This document shows positions 18,137 to 39,552 of a stretch of DNA of 64,000 bases, in pieces. Made by a program: the position numbers and the translations under genes. Each line of letters begins with the position of its first letter. Positions within the stretch are counted from its first letter, which is position 1. The notes beneath the pieces are model-generated. The model saw nothing but the letters and a program-made list of their open reading frames with translations. It did no database searches and had not been told where the DNA came from. Origin of the DNA: Nocardia aurantiaca (GTDB lineage Bacteria; Actinomycetota; Actinomycetes; Mycobacteriales; Mycobacteriaceae); contig NZ_WMBB01000004.1 in the NCBI RefSeq assembly GCF_009708175.1, positions 1 through 64,000 on the forward strand, written 5' to 3'.

Positions 18137-18453
18137 TCCCCAGGCTCACCCTCGTGACCGAACGACCCGCCGCGCCAGTGCTTCTACAGCGCGTCGGGGA
18201 TGAATTCGCTCGCACTACACCGCTGTTCCGGGGCCCGGCCGACAGCCCTCTCCGTCATCGCGGCGCGCTTGCGACCGGAAGCCACCACACCGCCATAAAT
18301 CCCGACCACAAGCATGCCGGGATGGGAAGTGGGACCTTCGACCCACCGGGCGGGAACCAGCGGCCGACGACCATGCGGTGCCCGGTCGGCGGGGATGTCC
18401 GGGCCGAGCTGTACGACGGCGTGGCGTCGGCCCGCGATGGGCGGGCGTCATGA
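18133..18453 (+). CDS. Unrecognised 106-residue ORF coupled at both ends inside the phosphonate importer operon
   Basis: I do not recognise this protein. It starts at ATG 18133, overlapping the ATPase stop as ATGA, and its TGA at 18451-18453 overlaps the permease ATG at 18450. The frame fills the 313-base gap between two transporter genes exactly. The protein is rich in Arg, Gly, Pro and Ala, with no transmembrane segment, signal peptide or motif; a low-complexity middle reads HHTAINPDHKHAGMG. It could be a real small protein, a leader kept open only to couple translation, or chance. Composition is unlike its neighbours, so coding confidence is moderate at best. Confidence 0.45.
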   Translation: MIPRLTLVTERPAAPVLLQRVGDEFARTTPLFRGPADSPLRHRGALATGSHHTAINPDHKHAGMGSGTFDPPGGNQRPTTMRCPVGGDVRAELYDGVASARDGRAS

Positions 18454-19343
18454 CCGCGCTGCTCGAAACTCCCTCGGCGGCTCAGCCTCCCGAAGAGCGG
18501 CAGCCCCGGCGGTCATGGCGGCCGGTGTTGTGGACAGTGCCGCCGGTGCTGGTCGTGCTGCTCATCGCGGTGTACCCGATCATGCGGGTGCTGTCGGAGT
18601 CGACGAAGACCAAGTCCGGGCGAGGGGCCGGCACCTGGTCGAAGGTGCTGGCCGAGGAATCGTTCCGGAATGCGCTGTGGCGCACCGTGACCATCGCGGT
18701 CAGCTCCACGATCGGGTGTCTGCTGCTCGGCACGTTTCTCGCGATCGTGCTGGCGTTCGTGCCTTTTCCCGGCTCGCAACTGGTGGGGCGGCTCATCGAC
18801 TCGGTGCTGACAGTGCCGTCTTTCCTTGTGACGCTCGCCTTCACATTCCTATACGGGACGGCGGGCGCGGTGAATGCGCTGATCACCCAGATCACCGGTG
18901 ACAAGGAGCCGGTGCTGAACTTTCTCAGCACGCCGTGGAGCGTGATCCTGGCCGAGATCACCTTCTTCACGCCGTTCGTGGTGCGGCCGCTGCTGGCGGC
19001 CTTCGCGCAGCTGCCCCGCGAGCAACTCGATGTGGCGTCGAGCCTGGGGGCCTCGCCGTGGCGGGTGCTGCGGCAGGTGGTCATGCCCGAGGCGTGGCCC
19101 GCGCTGGCGGCGGGCGGCAGCCTCACACTGCTGTTGACGCTCAACGAGTTCGGCATCGTGCTGTTCACCGGGGCCAAGGGCGTGATCACACTGCCCGCGC
19201 TGATCTATACACGCGGCATCGTCGCCTTCGATCTGCCGGGGGCCGCCGTGCTGGCCTCGGTGCAGGTGCTGCTCTCGCTCGGCCTGTACCTCGGATACCG
19301 ACTGCTGTTCGCGCGCCTCACCAATGCGCGCAAGGAGGGCTGA
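18450..19343 (+). CDS. Phosphonate-type ABC transporter permease 1
   Basis: A 297-residue inner-membrane permease with six predicted hydrophobic segments, the first at about residues 28-46. The EAA loop is visible as LPREQLDVASSLGASPWRVLRQVVMPEAWPAL in the C-terminal half. It begins with about 25 cytoplasmic residues. The ATG overlaps the stop of the upstream ORF (ATGA at 18450). It pairs with the following permease to form the heterodimeric channel of the importer (PhnU-type in 2-AEP clusters). Confidence 0.9.
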   Translation: MTALLETPSAAQPPEERQPRRSWRPVLWTVPPVLVVLLIAVYPIMRVLSESTKTKSGRGAGTWSKVLAEESFRNALWRTVTIAVSSTIGCLLLGTFLAIVLAFVPFPGSQLVGRLIDSVLTVPSFLVTLAFTFLYGTAGAVNALITQITGDKEPVLNFLSTPWSVILAEITFFTPFVVRPLLAAFAQLPREQLDVASSLGASPWRVLRQVVMPEAWPALAAGGSLTLLLTLNEFGIVLFTGAKGVITLPALIYTRGIVAFDLPGAAVLASVQVLLSLGLYLGYRLLFARLTNARKEG

Positions 19344-19346
19344 CCC

Positions 19347-20144
19347 GTGCTGGTGTGGACGCGTCGCGGGCGGGCCCTGGTGCTCGCCGTGTTCGGGATC
19401 ATCGTCACCGTCGTATTCGTCGCGCCCATCGCGACCGTGGTGGCCGCGGGACTGGCCGGACACTGGACCGGGCCGCTGCCGTCGGATCTCGGGTTCGCCA
19501 ACTTCTCGCGGGTGTTGTCGGGGGACGAGGCCGCGAGCCTGTCGGTGAGCCTGCAGACCGCGCTGCTGGCCGGGCTCCTCTCACTGGTGCTCGGCACCTG
19601 GGCGGCGCTCGCCTCGGCAGAGGCCCCGGCGTGGCCGCGGCGGGTCACCGACGCGGTCTTCCACGTGCCGGTGGCGGTGCCATCGGTGGCGATCGGCCTG
19701 GGCGTGCTCATCACCTTCAACGACCGGCCGCTGCTGCTCGGCGGCACCAAATGGATTGTGATCCTGGCCCATACGGTGCTGGTGCTGGCGTACGCGTTCA
19801 GCGGGGTCTGCGCGGCGCTGGACCGGCTCGACCCCGGCTACCGGCAGGCCGCCGAATCGCTCGGGGCAGGGCCGGCGCGCGTGCTGTTCCGGATCACGCT
19901 GCCGCTGCTGCTGCCCGCGCTGGGGGCGGCGGCCGGTCTGGCCATCGCACTGTCCATGGGTGAGCTGGGGGCGACCATCATGGTGTACCCCGCCACCTGG
20001 AAAACCCTGCCGGTGGCCATTTTCGCGGCCACCGACCGCGGCGCGGTCTTCGATGCCGCGGCCGGCACCACACTGCTGGTGCTGGTCACCCTCATCGCCC
20101 TGGTCATCCTGGGCCGCTTGAAAGGTCGTGCGGCGCTGCGCTGA
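19347..20144 (+). CDS. Phosphonate-type ABC transporter permease 2
   Basis: A 265-residue permease with about six membrane segments and the EAA loop YRQAAESLGAGPARVLFRITLPLLLPAL. The GTG start at 19347 is 3 bases after the previous stop and follows AAGGAGG at 19331-19337, which lies within the previous gene. It is the last gene of the importer operon; a strong hairpin follows 30 bases after the stop. Confidence 0.9.
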   Translation: MLVWTRRGRALVLAVFGIIVTVVFVAPIATVVAAGLAGHWTGPLPSDLGFANFSRVLSGDEAASLSVSLQTALLAGLLSLVLGTWAALASAEAPAWPRRVTDAVFHVPVAVPSVAIGLGVLITFNDRPLLLGGTKWIVILAHTVLVLAYAFSGVCAALDRLDPGYRQAAESLGAGPARVLFRITLPLLLPALGAAAGLAIALSMGELGATIMVYPATWKTLPVAIFAATDRGAVFDAAAGTTLLVLVTLIALVILGRLKGRAALR

Positions 20145-20173
20145 CTGCCGGGTCAGCATCGGGTCGCCGCACC

Positions 20174-20211
20174 ACACCGCTGACCGCGTATGAGGGGACG
20201 GTCAGCGGTGT
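20174..20211 (+). terminator. Terminator hairpin of the phosphonate operon
   Basis: A 13-bp perfect inverted repeat (20174-20186 with 20199-20211) with a 12-base loop, followed by CTTGCGCT. It is placed 30 bases after the last permease gene. The T-run is weak, as usual at this GC content. Confidence 0.75.
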
Positions 20212-20333
20212 CTTGCGCTCGTGGGCGGGCGTGACGGACAGTGGTAACGGTATGCTCGCCGCGTTGTTGGAGTCGTTGCCCTTTTTGAAGTTTCTGTCTT
20301 TCTTGGAGTTTCTGCTCGGGCGGGGGAAGTTCG

Positions 20334-22037
20334 ATGGTGGTCGTCGCAGGGTTGTCCGGTGAGTCCTATGACGTGGACAGCGAACCGTTCTACGCCGCGG
20401 GCAGTCGGTCGATGCAGTATCTGTGCCGGGACCCGCGCGGGCAGCAGCGGCTCTACAAGCAGTATCGGACGCCGGTCACGGCTCCCGACGCCATCGAACG
20501 AGCCCGGCAGGTCATGCTTTTCGGGCGGCAGACCGTGGTCGCCGCCGAGACGGGCGGCGCCACAGGCAATGCCGCGGAGGCCGTGAACTGGCCGATCGAC
20601 CTGGTGATGCACGACGGGATGGTCGCCGGGACGGTGCTGCCGCTGATCCCGATGGACTATCTGCAACCCGACGGACGGCCACGCACGCTGGACCAGCTGT
20701 GGGCCACGCCGGGGCAGGCGGGGTCGTATTTCCGTGCCGGACTGGCCATTCGGGTGTGCGACATCGTGCGGGTGCTCGAGGATCGGCAGCTGGTGCACGG
20801 GGACCTGTCGGCCAAGAACGTGCTGTGGCAGGCGGCCGCGCCGCTGGTCTACCTCATCGACACCGCGGGGCTGACGGCGGTCGACGCCGCCTACGATCGG
20901 TTCAAGGATCGGTACGACCTGGCGGTGCTGGTGTATCGGACCCTGCTCCCGGACGCCGGGGGCGCGGCGGCGCCCGGTGCGCCGTGGCGGCCGTCCGGGG
21001 TGCCCGCCGATCTCGATCCGCGGGTGCGGACGCTGTTCGACCGCGCCTTCGGCAATGGCGGATTCCGGCCGGACGCACGGCCTTCCGCGTTGGAGTGGAG
21101 TGATGCGCTGCGGGCGGTGTATTTGACGCCGGATGGTGCGAACTATGTGCCGGAGGCGCTGGCGGTGCTGGATCGGCTCGCGGCACAGCGGCCGGCCAGT
21201 GCGCCCGCCACGCCGACGGTGGCCTTCGGACCGGCCACGGCCCCGGCGGCGCCGACAGGTTGGTCCACGCCGCAGCAGCCGGCGGTGTATCCCGTCGGCC
21301 CGCAATCGGATTCGTCCAATACCGCGCTGAAGGTGATCCTCGGCGTGCTGCTCGTGGTGCTGGTCATCGCCATCGCGGTGGGCGCGGTGGTGCTCACCGG
21401 CAAGGACTCGAGCAAGAACTCGGCGTCCGGGACGTCCACGACCACCACCACGACCACGACCGCCCCGCCGACGACCACCGCGACCTTCGACAAGACCACC
21501 CTCAACCAGCAGGCCACCGACAAGACGCCGTTCACCGCGGATGCGCTGCTGCCGCAGACCTTCACCGACACCAAGGGCGTCGTGTTCAACCGCCGCTCCT
21601 CCGGCGCCAAGGACTGCATCGCCAGCAATATGTCGCAGAACGTGAAGACCGCTCTGCAGACCAACAAGTGCCAGCAGATGATGACCGGCGTCTACATCGA
21701 CCAGTCGGAGAAGATCCTGACCTCCCTCGAGGTCTTCGCCTTCCCCTCCAACTCCGAGGCCGAGACCATCTACCACGGCCTCGAGGGTCAGAACCAGACC
21801 TGGGACGTCTGGTGCCCCACCCAGGGCGTCGGTTCCAGCGTCTGCCAGGCCAACCTCGACACCATGTTCAACGCCACCTATTCGAGCTGGGGCCGCCAGC
21901 AGTACCGCTACCTCTACGAGTCCTATTCCCTCTACATCAACCTCGCGGTCGACGCCTCCCTCGAACCCAACCTCGAGGCCCCCGCCCGCACCGTCCTCCA
22001 GCTCGTAGGTCCCGACAACTACTGGAAAACCCGCTGA
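20334..22037 (+). CDS. Membrane-anchored protein kinase-like receptor with extracellular sensor domain
   Basis: A 567-residue protein. Residues about 20-270 resemble a kinase fold: RLYKQY near 40 may supply the nucleotide-binding Lys; the catalytic loop is HGDLSAKN (canonical HRDLKxxN form), and LIDTAG replaces DFG. After a Pro/Ala-rich juxtamembrane stretch comes one transmembrane segment (VILGVLLVVLVIAIAVGAVV, near 335-355), a Thr-rich run of nine consecutive Thr followed by Pro/Thr, and a Cys-containing extracellular domain of about 175 residues ending in a Tyr-rich segment. The overall plan is PknB-like, but the kinase domain is divergent and may be a pseudokinase. It has no obvious operon partners. 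Confidence 0.78.
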   Translation: MVVVAGLSGESYDVDSEPFYAAGSRSMQYLCRDPRGQQRLYKQYRTPVTAPDAIERARQVMLFGRQTVVAAETGGATGNAAEAVNWPIDLVMHDGMVAGTVLPLIPMDYLQPDGRPRTLDQLWATPGQAGSYFRAGLAIRVCDIVRVLEDRQLVHGDLSAKNVLWQAAAPLVYLIDTAGLTAVDAAYDRFKDRYDLAVLVYRTLLPDAGGAAAPGAPWRPSGVPADLDPRVRTLFDRAFGNGGFRPDARPSALEWSDALRAVYLTPDGANYVPEALAVLDRLAAQRPASAPATPTVAFGPATAPAAPTGWSTPQQPAVYPVGPQSDSSNTALKVILGVLLVVLVIAIAVGAVVLTGKDSSKNSASGTSTTTTTTTTAPPTTTATFDKTTLNQQATDKTPFTADALLPQTFTDTKGVVFNRRSSGAKDCIASNMSQNVKTALQTNKCQQMMTGVYIDQSEKILTSLEVFAFPSNSEAETIYHGLEGQNQTWDVWCPTQGVGSSVCQANLDTMFNATYSSWGRQQYRYLYESYSLYINLAVDASLEPNLEAPARTVLQLVGPDNYWKTR

Positions 22038-22101
22038 CCCCAACCCATTCAATCGGTGAGCTTCGGCCGGGGCATCGCCGGCGGCCCGGCCGACAGCAGT
22101 C

Positions 22102-22131
22102 GGGCCGGTATCCGGGAGCGGATACCGGCCC
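22102..22131. terminator. Bidirectional terminator hairpin
   Basis: A 12-bp perfect stem (22102-22113 with 22120-22131), 6-base loop, between the convergent kinase-like gene and the small gene at 22169. It can serve both. Confidence 0.7.
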
Positions 22132-22168
22132 AACCTTCTCCGGGTGAGGGATCAACAAACCCGAAGTC

Positions 22169-22531
22169 TCAGAGGCCGGCGGTGGCGGCCAGGAGGAGGC
22201 GGGAGTGGGCTTCGTCGGTGGCGTGGATGAGGCCGGCCGCCAGGAGGTAGGCGGCGGCCATGTCGAGGGCGGAGTGCTGGAGGGTGGTGAGAGCCCGGGT
22301 GAGGTGGTGGCCTTTGGTTTCGAAGCCACGGCGGAGTTGGTGGGCGGAGTCGAAATCGCCGAAGCCGGTGAGGGTGTGGGTATCGCGGCTGCGGTCGATT
22401 TGCGGGTCCAGTGCGTCTGCGAACCGCAGGAAGTCTGCCGCGCAGGCGCGAGCCGTGCCGGCATCCAGGCGGAAAGTGCCTTCCTGGGCACGTCGGTAGA
22501 GCTCAGAGGCGGTTGCCTCACCCGTGTTCAT
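22169..22531 (-). CDS. Hypothetical all-helical 120-residue protein
   Basis: I do not recognise a family with confidence. The protein starts at ATG 22531, preceded by GGGAGGGAG, so expression is likely. It is mainly helical: ELYRRAQEGTFRLDAGTARACAADFLRFADAL then a second helical pair ending in LLAATAGL. This resembles the small helical proteins found near type VII secretion genes, but no WxG or YxxxD/E motif is present. It has no signal peptide or membrane segment. Confidence 0.65.
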   Translation of the reverse strand: MNTGEATASELYRRAQEGTFRLDAGTARACAADFLRFADALDPQIDRSRDTHTLTGFGDFDSAHQLRRGFETKGHHLTRALTTLQHSALDMAAAYLLAAGLIHATDEAHSRLLLAATAGL

Positions 22532-22883
22532 GACGAACTCCCTCCCTCGCATTGTGAAATGCCGTATTACACCCGCACTTTGCGAATTCGGCACATTGTG
22601 AACAAAACACAGCGTTAACGAAACACGGCAGTAAGGAAACGTAGCTCAATAAAGAAACCGCGCGGATGGTTTTGGGACGCTCCGCCACTCATGCAGGGCG
22701 GGCGTGCCGCGCCAGTCGACCACGCGGCACGCCGGGCGGGGCGGCCCGTTGCGCCCGCCGTCTCGGGCGGGCGACGTCCGACGGTTCGAGCGAGCTATTG
22801 TCCGATAGCACTACTCGGCTGACGTCACCGCTGACGATCAACGATCCGAGAGCGATACATCAATTGTGTCAATGCATTTGGAA
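22532..22883. other. Gene-free interval with two adjacent hairpins
   Basis: About 350 bases. The right flank of the 22531 start is AT-richer and should contain its promoter. Two strong GC inverted repeats follow: 22701-22711 with 22723-22733 (11 bp) and 22752-22759 with 22766-22773 (8 bp). They lie downstream of the DUF4254-like gene and may terminate its transcript, although they are more than 100 bases from its stop. No convincing gene is present. Confidence 0.5.
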
Positions 22884-23327
22884 TCATTGTTCTGGTAAAC
22901 GGCGACGGCCGCCGGCCACGTCGATTACGAGATCAGTGTAGCCGTCGACCAGTTCGGCCAGGTGGTACCAGTGTTTATGGGTGCTATCGCTGGCCGCGCC
23001 CTCATGGTCGATCGCCTGATTGGCTTCCACCCAGCTCCGGGCCATGCGGTCCACGACCGCGCCCAGGCTCTCGGTGTGCAGCGTGGCTCCGTTGCGGTGT
23101 TGCGGCAACTCCTGTTCCACCCAATCGTTGATATCGTCAACGAGTTCGCCGCGGCGGCAATCGATCTCACCGACCATCATGGGATCTCTTACCTGGGCGC
23201 GACGTTCGTGCAGTTCGGCGAGAGCGTGCGCCGACCGCAGTAATACACGATCTTGAAATCGTCGTCCCTGGAACGCACAGAGCAATTGCGGAGCGGTCGG
23301 CAGGACACCGGCTATCGACATGGTCAT
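22884..23327 (-). CDS. DUF4254-like protein
   Basis: A 147-residue protein. The pattern of LAELHERRAQ, a short Asp/Glu-bounded loop, RRGELVDDINDWVEQ and ESLGAVVDRMARSWVEA resembles DUF4254 proteins, which often sit near glycan-modifying genes, though none is here. The middle contains a THKHWYHLAELVDGYTDLV helix. The start is ATG at 23327 with AGGGAG 6 bases upstream; a second ATG two codons in is possible. It is transcribed divergently from the HTH/DUF5753 regulator. The function is unknown. Confidence 0.65.
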   Translation of the reverse strand: MTMSIAGVLPTAPQLLCAFQGRRFQDRVLLRSAHALAELHERRAQVRDPMMVGEIDCRRGELVDDINDWVEQELPQHRNGATLHTESLGAVVDRMARSWVEANQAIDHEGAASDSTHKHWYHLAELVDGYTDLVIDVAGGRRRLPEQ

Positions 23328-23457
23328 CGCGACTCCCTATACGCACCTGAAAGCATCACTAATCGCACCAACATGATTGGTCTCCGGATTCAGCTATACC
23401 GGTCATCAGATCGGTTGTTCACGAATAGGCTAGCTGGATCATGCTCTTACAAATGCA

Positions 23458-23477
23458 AGAACGCAATACTGCGTTCT
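23458..23477. promoter_or_regulatory. Palindromic candidate operator of the HTH/DUF5753 regulator
   Basis: A perfect inverted repeat AGAACGCA-n4-TGCGTTCT, 30 bases upstream of the regulator start. Position and symmetry suit autoregulation by the adjacent gene product; binding is unproven. Confidence 0.5.
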
Positions 23478-23506
23478 AGCAAGTGCGCCAAGGCGAAAGG
23501 GTTGTC

Positions 23507-24370
23507 ATGGCAGGCAAGCGCACCGTGCTTACCGTCCGTTTGCGGCGGCTCGCCGCGATGCTGCACGAGATGCGCGAGAACGCGCAACTCAGCAAAGAGG
23601 TGGTCAGCGCAAGGACCGGCATCAACGTGACCACGCTCTACCGCATCGAAACCGCTCAGGCCAGGCCACAGCGCCGCACCCTGACGGCCATGCTGGACCT
23701 CTACGGCATCGGCGAGCCGCAACGTTCAGATGCCTTGCAGTTGCTGGTGGATGCGCTCCGCCCCGGCATGGCACGGTCTTTCGAGGATGCCGTGTCGGAG
23801 GTCTACGGTGCGTACATCAACTTCGAGGCCGAGGCGCTGTCCGCCCGCTTCTTCCAGTCGACCTATGTCCCCGGCCTGCTACAGACCGAGGCGTACGCGA
23901 ACGCGGTCTACCAGACCACCATGCCCAAGATCTCGGATCAGGTTATCGAGCAACGCATCCGGGCTCGCCAGGAGCGGGCGAATGTGCTCACCAAGGACGA
24001 TCCACTGGAGCTGTGGGTGGTGCTGGACGAGGCCGTCATCCGCCGACTGGTGGGCGGACCGGAGGTGATGCGCCAGCAGTTCGACCAATTGCTCGAGCAC
24101 ACCGAGAAGCGCAACGTGATCCTGCAGATCCTGCCCTTCGACGCCGGCGCGCACCCGGGCATGCTGGGCTCCTTCACCCTGCTGGACTTCCCCGACCCCG
24201 CCGACCCGGAACTGGTCTACGTGGAGGGCATCGCCAGCGACGAGTTGATCGAGGGCCACCCGGAGGTGCGCCGCTACGGCGTCATGTTCGACCAGCTCAG
24301 GGCCATGGCCCTGAGCCCGCGGGACTCCATCGGCATGATCTCCCAGACCATGGACGGTCTCGGCGGCTGA
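23507..24370 (+). CDS. XRE-type helix-turn-helix regulator with DUF5753 domain
   Basis: A 287-residue actinobacterial regulator. Residues about 8-62 are an XRE helix-turn-helix (LAAMLHEMRENAQLSKEVVS, ARTGINVTTLYRIET); the rest is DUF5753, marked by FFQSTYVPGLLQTEAYANAV and VLDEAVIRRLVGG, then NVILQILPFDAGAHPGMLGSFTLLDF. In Streptomyces relatives, such genes are usually paired with a DUF397 protein; none is adjacent here. It lies 147 bases upstream of the NRPS locus on the same strand, so it could regulate it, but it may be independent. The start is ATG 23507 with a purine-rich AAGGCGAAAGGG upstream. Confidence 0.9.
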   Translation: MAGKRTVLTVRLRRLAAMLHEMRENAQLSKEVVSARTGINVTTLYRIETAQARPQRRTLTAMLDLYGIGEPQRSDALQLLVDALRPGMARSFEDAVSEVYGAYINFEAEALSARFFQSTYVPGLLQTEAYANAVYQTTMPKISDQVIEQRIRARQERANVLTKDDPLELWVVLDEAVIRRLVGGPEVMRQQFDQLLEHTEKRNVILQILPFDAGAHPGMLGSFTLLDFPDPADPELVYVEGIASDELIEGHPEVRRYGVMFDQLRAMALSPRDSIGMISQTMDGLGG

Positions 24371-24376
24371 TCCTCC

Positions 24377-24394
24377 ACCCACCCCAGGGTGGGT
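24377..24394 (+). terminator. Small hairpin after the regulator gene
   Basis: An 8-base inverted repeat (24377-24384 with 24387-24394) starting 7 bases after the regulator stop. There is no T-run; it is a weak terminator candidate separating the regulator from the NRPS locus. Confidence 0.4.
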
Positions 24395-24517
24395 TCGACC
24401 GCACCCTCGGAGCGGATTCCGGCAGCACTGAGGTCGCTATCGGACGCGGCGCGCGGCGGCGACAGTGGATACATACCGAACGCCACCGCAAGCGCCCCTC
24501 CGAGAGGATGATGTTCG

Positions 24518-24925
24518 ATGTGCAAGCCGGTCGATTCGCCCGCCGCCATCGTGGTGACCACCGCCGACTGCGAGCTGAACTACGCCGAGCTGGATCGCTG
24601 GAGCAACCGCTTGGCGCGGATGCTGCTGCGCCTCGGAGCCCACCCCGGCGCCCACATCGTGATCGCGGAGACCCCGCAGCTGGAGGCCGCGGTCTCCCGT
24701 CTGGCCATCATCAAGACCGGCGCGATCCCGGTACCGCTCACCACCGAGACCGCGGTGGCCCGCGCCGACTTCGGCATCACCACCAAGGCCGGCCAGGAGC
24801 TGGTCACCGATGTGAACCGCTGGCTGGTGCTCGACGACCGGTCGACGCTGGTGCAGTACCTCACCGGCTCGGACGCCCCGCTCACCGAGGCGGAACTGAA
24901 TCCGGCGCGGCAGGTGGCAGCCTGA
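24518..24925 (+). CDS. Stand-alone N-terminal fragment of an adenylation domain
   Basis: A 135-residue protein corresponding to the first quarter of an NRPS adenylation domain. CELNYAELDRWSNRLARMLL matches the A1-type start, and the AAVSRLAIIKTGAIPVPL segment aligns with the A2 region (L-A-I-x-K-x-G-A). It stops after SDAPLTEAELNPARQ, exactly where a P-loop TSGSTG would follow, so it cannot activate a substrate. It starts at ATG 24518 with GAGAGG upstream and ends 39 bases before the NRPS, suggesting one transcript. It could be a decayed remnant of a module or a retained protein with a structural role. The frame is intact, which favours retention. Confidence 0.72.
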   Translation: MCKPVDSPAAIVVTTADCELNYAELDRWSNRLARMLLRLGAHPGAHIVIAETPQLEAAVSRLAIIKTGAIPVPLTTETAVARADFGITTKAGQELVTDVNRWLVLDDRSTLVQYLTGSDAPLTEAELNPARQVAA

Positions 24926-24964
24926 CGCACCGAATCCTCGTAGCCCGCAGAATATCTCAGTAGA

Positions 24965-38442
<13,478 letters not shown>

Positions 38443-38446
<4 letters not shown>

Positions 38447-39552
38447 ACACCGACACTGGCAAACCCGATACAACAAGCGTGGAAACCAGCACGATCGCAC
38501 CCCCGAGCTTCGTGAGCACCGGCGTCGACGGCGTCGTCGTCGAGGGCGTCGAGAAATCCTTCGGCGCGGTCCGTGCGCTGCGCGGCATCACCTTCAAGGC
38601 CGCGCCCGGCGAGGTGCTCGGCATCCTCGGCCCCAATGGCGCGGGTAAGACCACCATGGTCAACATCCTGTCCACCCTCATCGCCCCCAACGCCGGGCGT
38701 GCCCTGGTCGCCGGGCACGACGTCGTCACCGATGCCGCCGCGGTCCGCCGATCGATCATGTTGACCGGGCAGTTCGCCGCCCTCGACGACGCCCTGTCCG
38801 GGTACGAGAACCTCGTCATGTTCGGGCGCCTCATGGGCCTGCGCAAACGCGCCGCCCGCGCCCGCGCCGACGAACTCGTCCAGGAATTCGACCTGGTACA
38901 GGCCGCCGGACGCCGCGTCGGCACCTACTCCGGTGGCATGCGGCGGCGCATCGACATCGCCTGCGGACTCGTGGTCCGACCCGAGGTGGTCTTCCTCGAC
39001 GAACCCACCACCGGCCTGGATCCCCGCAGCCGCCAGGGCGTCTGGGACCTGGTCGGCGGCTTCCGCAAGCACGGCATCACCACGCTGCTCACCACGCAGT
39101 ACCTGGAAGAGGCCGACGCGCTCTGCGACCGCATCATCGTCATCGACCACGGCCTTGTCATCGCCGACGGCACCGCCGACGAACTCAAGGCCCGCACCGG
39201 CGGCAGCTACTGCGAGATCGTGCCGCTGCGCTTGGAGGACCTGCCCGCCATCGCCCGCGCCCTCGGCGACCTGCTGCCCGCCGCTAATCGCGAAGCGCTG
39301 ACCGGGGATTCGGACCGGCTGGCCATCCCCGCGCCGGAGGGGGCCAAGACCCTCGCCGAGGCGCTGCGGCGACTCGACGCCGCCGGTATGGAACTGGTCG
39401 ACATCGCGCTGCGGCGGCCCTCCCTCGACGACGTCTTCCTCGGACTCACCGGGCACATCGCCAAATCCGAAGAGGGCGAAGACGATTCACCGTCGGTCCG
39501 CTTCCGAACCACCAACGGGCGCTTGGGCTCCGAGGATCGGACCCGGCCATGA
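38443..39552 (+). CDS. DrrA-type ABC exporter ATP-binding protein
   Basis: A 369-residue ATPase of the daunorubicin-resistance type. Walker [11 protein letters not shown]-loop [10 protein letters not shown], signature YSGGMRRR, Walker [17 protein letters not shown], and the switch-region [11 protein letters not shown] are intact; the DrrA-specific C-terminus has [15 protein letters not shown]. The GTG start overlaps the NRPS stop (GTGA at 38443-38446), so exporter and synthetase are translationally coupled and the exporter very probably moves the NRPS product. The first 30 residues are an unusual extension. Confidence 0.93.

Noticed and set aside
22666..22941. 91-codon plus-strand ORF in the 22.5-22.9 kb interval
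   Set aside because: It crosses two strong hairpins, overlaps the DUF4254-like gene and shows no motif or ribosome-binding site.
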